Assembly (NCBI GenBank): GCA_002691145.1
Contig: NZHE01000023.1
Location: 1 to 64,000, forward strand
DNA from: Rickettsiales bacterium
GTDB lineage: Bacteria; Pseudomonadota; Alphaproteobacteria; Methylaequorales; Methylaequoraceae
Reading direction: 5' to 3'
Length of the DNA: 64,000 bases
In this document: one piece after another, positions 61,013 through 64,000 of the stretch
Numbering within the stretch: position 1 is the stretch's first letter
How the letters are laid out: the number at the start of each line of letters is the position of its first letter
The notes under the pieces: generated by a model
Database searches by the model: none
Told to the model about the DNA's origin: nothing
What the model saw: the letters and a program-made list of their open reading frames with translations, nothing else
Program-made: the position numbers and the translations under genes

Positions 61013-62206
61013 CTTACTTTTTATCTCATGAATGAATTCATTGGTAGTTAGCCACTTTTGTTCTGGCCCCACGATTAGAGCAAGATCTTTTGTCATAAAA
61101 CCAGATTCAACCATTTCAATGCAGATTTTTTCAAGTTGTTGTGTGAAAAATTGTAATTTTTCATTTTTATCAATGAAGCCCCGGAACCATAGGGCTCTTG
61201 ACCATGCAAATATAGATGCTATTGGATTTGTAGAAGTTTCAAGTCCATTTTCATGCTGTCTAAAATGACTTGTGACGGTACCGTGAGCTGCCTCTGTTTC
61301 AATGATTTTTCCGTCAGGACTTTGTAAAATGGAGGTCATTAGTCCTAATGAACCATATCCCTGAGCGACCAAATCTGACATAACATCTCCATCATAATTT
61401 TTGCATGCCCATAAGTAGTCTCCTCGCCATTTTAATAAACAAGCAACCATATCATCTATTAACCTATGTTGATAAGTGATTTTAAAAGATTTAAATTTTT
61501 TTTTAAAATATTTTTCATATATTCCATCAAATATTTCCTTGAACTTTTCATCATAATGCTGCAAAATTGTATTTTTTGTTGATAAGAAAACTGAAATTTT
61601 TTTTGATAAAGCATAATTAAAACATGAATGTGCAAAGTCACTTATTGATTTGTCAATATTATACATACCCATAGCAACACCAGGACTATCAAACTTAAAA
61701 ATATTTAATTTTTTAATTTTATTTGAATTTTTAGATTTAAAATTTAAAGTCAACTCACCAGGCTCAGTAATTCTTAAATCTTTAGATTTATAAATATCTC
61801 CAAAAGCATGTCTTGCGATAATTACTGGTTTTTCCCAGTGTGGTATCAATTTAGGAATATTTTTACAAATAATTGGTTCTCTAAAAATCGTTCCATTAAG
61901 AATATTTCTTATAGTACCATTGGGTGAATTAAATTTTTTTTTTAATTTAAATTCTTCGACCCTTTTGTCATCAGGAGTAATAGTTGCACATTTAACTCCT
62001 ATTTTATTTTTTTTTATTGCTTTTGCTGCTTCTGTGGTAACTAAGTCATTGGTTAAATTTCTATTTTTAATGCCAAGGTCATATTCTAGTAATTCAATTT
62101 CAAGATGTGGTAAAATTAACTCATCTTTTATTTTTTTCCAGATAACTCTGGCCATTTCGTCTCCATTGATATCAACAATTGGGTTATTAACTTTAATTTT
62201 TGACAT
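60992..62206 (-). CDS. icd: NADP-dependent isocitrate dehydrogenase
   Basis: 404 residues, the eukaryotic-like/alphaproteobacterial type. IVDINGDEMARVIWKKIKDELILPHLEI is the start, PNGTIRNILNGTIFREPI and CKNIPKLIPHWEKPVIIARHAFGD the substrate region, and YDGDVMSDLVAQGYGSLGLMTSIL the metal Asp region. It converts isocitrate to 2-oxoglutarate in the TCA cycle. The ATG at 62206 lies inside the repaired end of the LOG gene (14-base overlap). Confidence 0.95.
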   Translation of the reverse strand: MSKIKVNNPIVDINGDEMARVIWKKIKDELILPHLEIELLEYDLGIKNRNLTNDLVTTEAAKAIKKNKIGVKCATITPDDKRVEEFKLKKKFNSPNGTIRNILNGTIFREPIICKNIPKLIPHWEKPVIIARHAFGDIYKSKDLRITEPGELTLNFKSKNSNKIKKLNIFKFDSPGVAMGMYNIDKSISDFAHSCFNYALSKKISVFLSTKNTILQHYDEKFKEIFDGIYEKYFKKKFKSFKITYQHRLIDDMVACLLKWRGDYLWACKNYDGDVMSDLVAQGYGSLGLMTSILQSPDGKIIETEAAHGTVTSHFRQHENGLETSTNPIASIFAWSRALWFRGFIDKNEKLQFFTQQLEKICIEMVESGFMTKDLALIVGPEQKWLTTNEFIHEIKSKLKIFLK

Positions 62207-62742
62207 CAATGCTCCTCATATGTCTAATATTTTTAGGTTCTAAAAAAATTATATTTTTTTTTATCGAATCTTTTTTGATCATATTTTTTTCTGTTAAATA
62301 ATTTAGATATTTAAAAAAAGGATTCCAAAGTTCATCACTTATTAAAAAAATATTTTTTTGTAACCTCTTCATATTCTCTTTTTACAATTAAATCTAAAAG
62401 CTCATTTAACGTTCCTAAACCTCCGGGTAAAAAAATAAAGCAATCTGACCTAGCAATAAATTGTTTTTTTCTTTCCTCAAGAGTTCTGGTTATAATTAAA
62501 TCAGTTATATACTTATTCTTTTTTACCTCATGTTTAAAATTATAATTTATAATGCCAAAAACCCTGATTTTTTCCTCAAACGCTGTCTTTGATAGACTAT
62601 GCATAAGTCCTGTCGATTCTCCACCTATTACTAGATTAAACTTATTGAGCTTGAGCCATTTAACTAATTCTGAAATTATCATTGAGTAATTTTTATTAGG
62701 TTTTAATCTTGAACTACAAAAAATTCCAATATTCTTGAGCAT
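62193..62742 (-). pseudogene. LOG family phosphoribohydrolase, frameshifted near the end
   Basis: The first frame encodes a Rossmann LOG-type protein: IGIFCSSRLKPNKNYS, LVIGGESTGLMHSLS (GGxxxGLM) and FIFLPGGLGTLNELLDLIV, the PGG-x-GT-x-x-E motif. It stops at 62335 shortly after EEVTKKYFFNK. One frame over, ISDELWNPFFKYLNYLTEKN continues to the overlapping end at 62193, as in the family. Removing one base in the A7/T7 stretch at about 62347-62356 joins them into about 182 residues. LOG proteins hydrolyse nucleotide 5'-monophosphates to free base; the cytokinin link is for plants and fungi. The active site is before the break. Confidence 0.75.
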
Positions 62743-62812
62743 TTTATTTTAAAAAAAAGATAAATAATTATGAAAACTAAGTTATAATAAAGAAAATTTA
62801 ATACTCTGTATA

Positions 62813-63754
62813 ATGAAAAAAGAATTTTTATTATTAATCACTTTATTTTCAGCCGGTTTTTTGGTTTATGTATTTTTACCTGATCTTGATAATAAAAAAA
62901 AAGTCGATGAAGATACTCAAGCTCAAACTAAAATTTTAGATGAAAATAAGGATAATGAATTACTTTCCTTTGATATTGTAAGAATTACTAAAGAGGGTGA
63001 TGCTGTGATTGCTGGAAGATCTAGTCCTAATCAAAACGTAATGATTTTTGAAGGTGAGCAAAAATTAGCTACTGTAAAAGCAGATATGAATGGTGAGTGG
63101 GTTTGGACTAGTGAAACCCCAATAGGATTTGGAGTAAAAAGGTTGTATTTGAAAACAAATGATTTAAATAATGAAGATATTTTATCTTCACAAACTATAA
63201 TTGTATTTTTAGAAGATAACAAAGCAAGCAAACCAATTGTATTGAGGTATAATAATAATGAACAAATTAATTCTGAAATTTTAAATCTAGAAAAAATAGA
63301 TGATGGCATAGTTTTGGACATTTTAGAATATTCTGAAGAAGGGAAACTTATGCTTTCAGGAAGAACAACTCCAAAAAAAAAAGTTACTTTGTATTTAAAT
63401 GATGGTTTATTTGGTCATACTGTATCTAACATAGATGGTTTTTGGAATTTTGTATCAAATGAAAAAATTAAGGCTGGAAAATCTTCATTAAGAATAGATA
63501 TGATTAACAATGGTGAATCAAAAACATTCACAACAACAATTTTTGGTGAGAGTATTAACAACTTTAAAACTGAGCTGAAAAATACAAAATTTATTGTTCA
63601 ACCAGGAAATAGTCTCTGGAGAATTGCGAGAAAAACTCTTGGAGGAGGCATCTTATATTCTGAAATTTATAAAAAAAATTTTATAAAGATAAAAAATCCC
63701 AACATGATTTTTCCTGGCCAAGTATTTGATATACCCATAATTTCAAAAGAATAA
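62813..63754 (+). CDS. LysM domain protein with Ig-like repeats, membrane anchored
   Basis: 313 residues. An N-terminal membrane segment (FLLLITLFSAGFLVYVFLP) is followed by an acidic/Lys linker, two Ig/beta-sandwich-like repeats with a GRSSPNQNVMIFEGEQKL / GRTTPKKKVTLYLNDGLF pattern and WVW/FWNF, and a C-terminal LysM domain (FIVQPGNSLWRIARKTLG through MIFPGQVFDIP) that would bind peptidoglycan. This plan is common in alphaproteobacterial proteins of unknown role at the cell wall. It is 15 bases ahead of psd. Confidence 0.85.
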   Translation: MKKEFLLLITLFSAGFLVYVFLPDLDNKKKVDEDTQAQTKILDENKDNELLSFDIVRITKEGDAVIAGRSSPNQNVMIFEGEQKLATVKADMNGEWVWTSETPIGFGVKRLYLKTNDLNNEDILSSQTIIVFLEDNKASKPIVLRYNNNEQINSEILNLEKIDDGIVLDILEYSEEGKLMLSGRTTPKKKVTLYLNDGLFGHTVSNIDGFWNFVSNEKIKAGKSSLRIDMINNGESKTFTTTIFGESINNFKTELKNTKFIVQPGNSLWRIARKTLGGGILYSEIYKKNFIKIKNPNMIFPGQVFDIPIISKE

Positions 63755-63769
63755 AACAAGAGAAAACCT

Positions 63770-64000
63770 ATGAGTAAAAATAATAATACACCTCAAAAAA
63801 TTACATTTAAGCAAGTTTTAGAAAATATTAAATACTTTTTAAATGACATTGAAATATTAAAAACAGTATTGGTTCCCATTCACAAGACAGGTATTCCTTT
63901 CATAATAATTTTTGCATTAATTTCTTTAATAATTGGTTCTTTTTCCGATTTTCTTGGTTGGCTTGGTTTGTTGTTGACCATGTGGTGCGTATATTTTTTT
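63770..64000 (+). CDS. psd: Phosphatidylserine decarboxylase, N-terminal part (partial)
   Basis: The frame is open to the window edge (77 codons). [35 protein letters not shown] and CVYFF match the membrane-anchored start of alphaproteobacterial Psd, which makes phosphatidylethanolamine. The catalytic LGST region would lie beyond the window. No ribosome binding site stands out (GAGAAAACCT ahead of the ATG). Confidence 0.75.
   Translation, partial: MSKNNNTPQKITFKQVLENIKYFLNDIEILKTVLVPIHKTGIPFIIIFALISLIIGSFSDFLGWLGLLLTMWCVYFF

Noticed and set aside
1-64000. CRISPR arrays, rRNA genes, complete insertion sequences
   Set aside because: No regularly spaced repeats, rRNA segments or transposase frames were recognised.

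Overview
The window is AT-rich (roughly 70% A+T by eye), densely packed DNA that looks like a compact, streamlined alphaproteobacterial genome. Clues are a DksA that keeps only one zinc-finger cysteine, PurS/PurQ with a small-type PurL, a class II DAHP synthase, two proteins with a PopZ (DUF2497)-like C-terminus, a fused NuoE/NuoF-type formate dehydrogenase subunit, and a GAAC-N7-GAAC motif (reverse complement of the alphaproteobacterial LexA box GTTC-N7-GTTC) just ahead of recA. Composition and spacing recall small marine alphaproteobacteria (SAR11/HIMB59-like), but I cannot place it further from sequence alone.

Layout. 1-8.3 kb is an accessory stretch that starts with the last codons of glmS. 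It carries small secreted or unknown proteins, a PH-domain protein, a SRAP protein, an M23 peptidase, a membrane zinc peptidase, a secreted MORN-repeat protein and a broken metallophosphoesterase. A decayed second copy of the glmS 3' end lies at 2179-2234, suggesting an old insertion at glmS. 8.4-12 kb: cysS, yidD, an acetyltransferase, a DUF2237 protein and an FMN reductase, ended by a terminator. 12-22 kb: succinate-semialdehyde dehydrogenase, glutathione reductase, class II DAHP synthase, nadE, gltX, cimA, a TrmJ-like methyltransferase and rpsD. 22-30 kb, mostly minus strand: peroxiredoxin, grxD, bolA, then purL-purQ-purS-purC-purB-map. 30-32 kb: a CinA-like protein and two PopZ-like proteins.

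32-37.7 kb is the least explained part. A near-perfect sigma-54 (-24/-12) promoter precedes two tandem paralogs of unknown function, followed by a PhyH-like dioxygenase and, on the opposite strand, an MBOAT O-acyltransferase with an SGNH-like partner. A cell-surface glycan decoration locus is my inference. The MBOAT gene is interrupted by two homopolymer runs, each one base too long.

37.9-46 kb: tRNA-Leu(TAA), a DsbA-like protein, a prolyl aminopeptidase, and a nearly full queuosine set (queG, queC, queE, queD, queF, tgt, queA). 46-56 kb: argE-like, nadK, then a formate oxidation module (moaA, fdhD, mobA, an OFA-type transporter, and the two formate dehydrogenase subunits). 56-64 kb: gmhB, dksA, recA, alaS, icd, a frameshifted LOG-family gene, a LysM protein, and the start of psd.

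A recurring theme is single-base length change in mononucleotide runs. Five genes (six sites) are broken this way and every one is restored by adding or removing one base, while essential genes with equally long runs (for example A11 in cysS) are intact. Sequencing error, phase variation and transcriptional slippage are the competing explanations.
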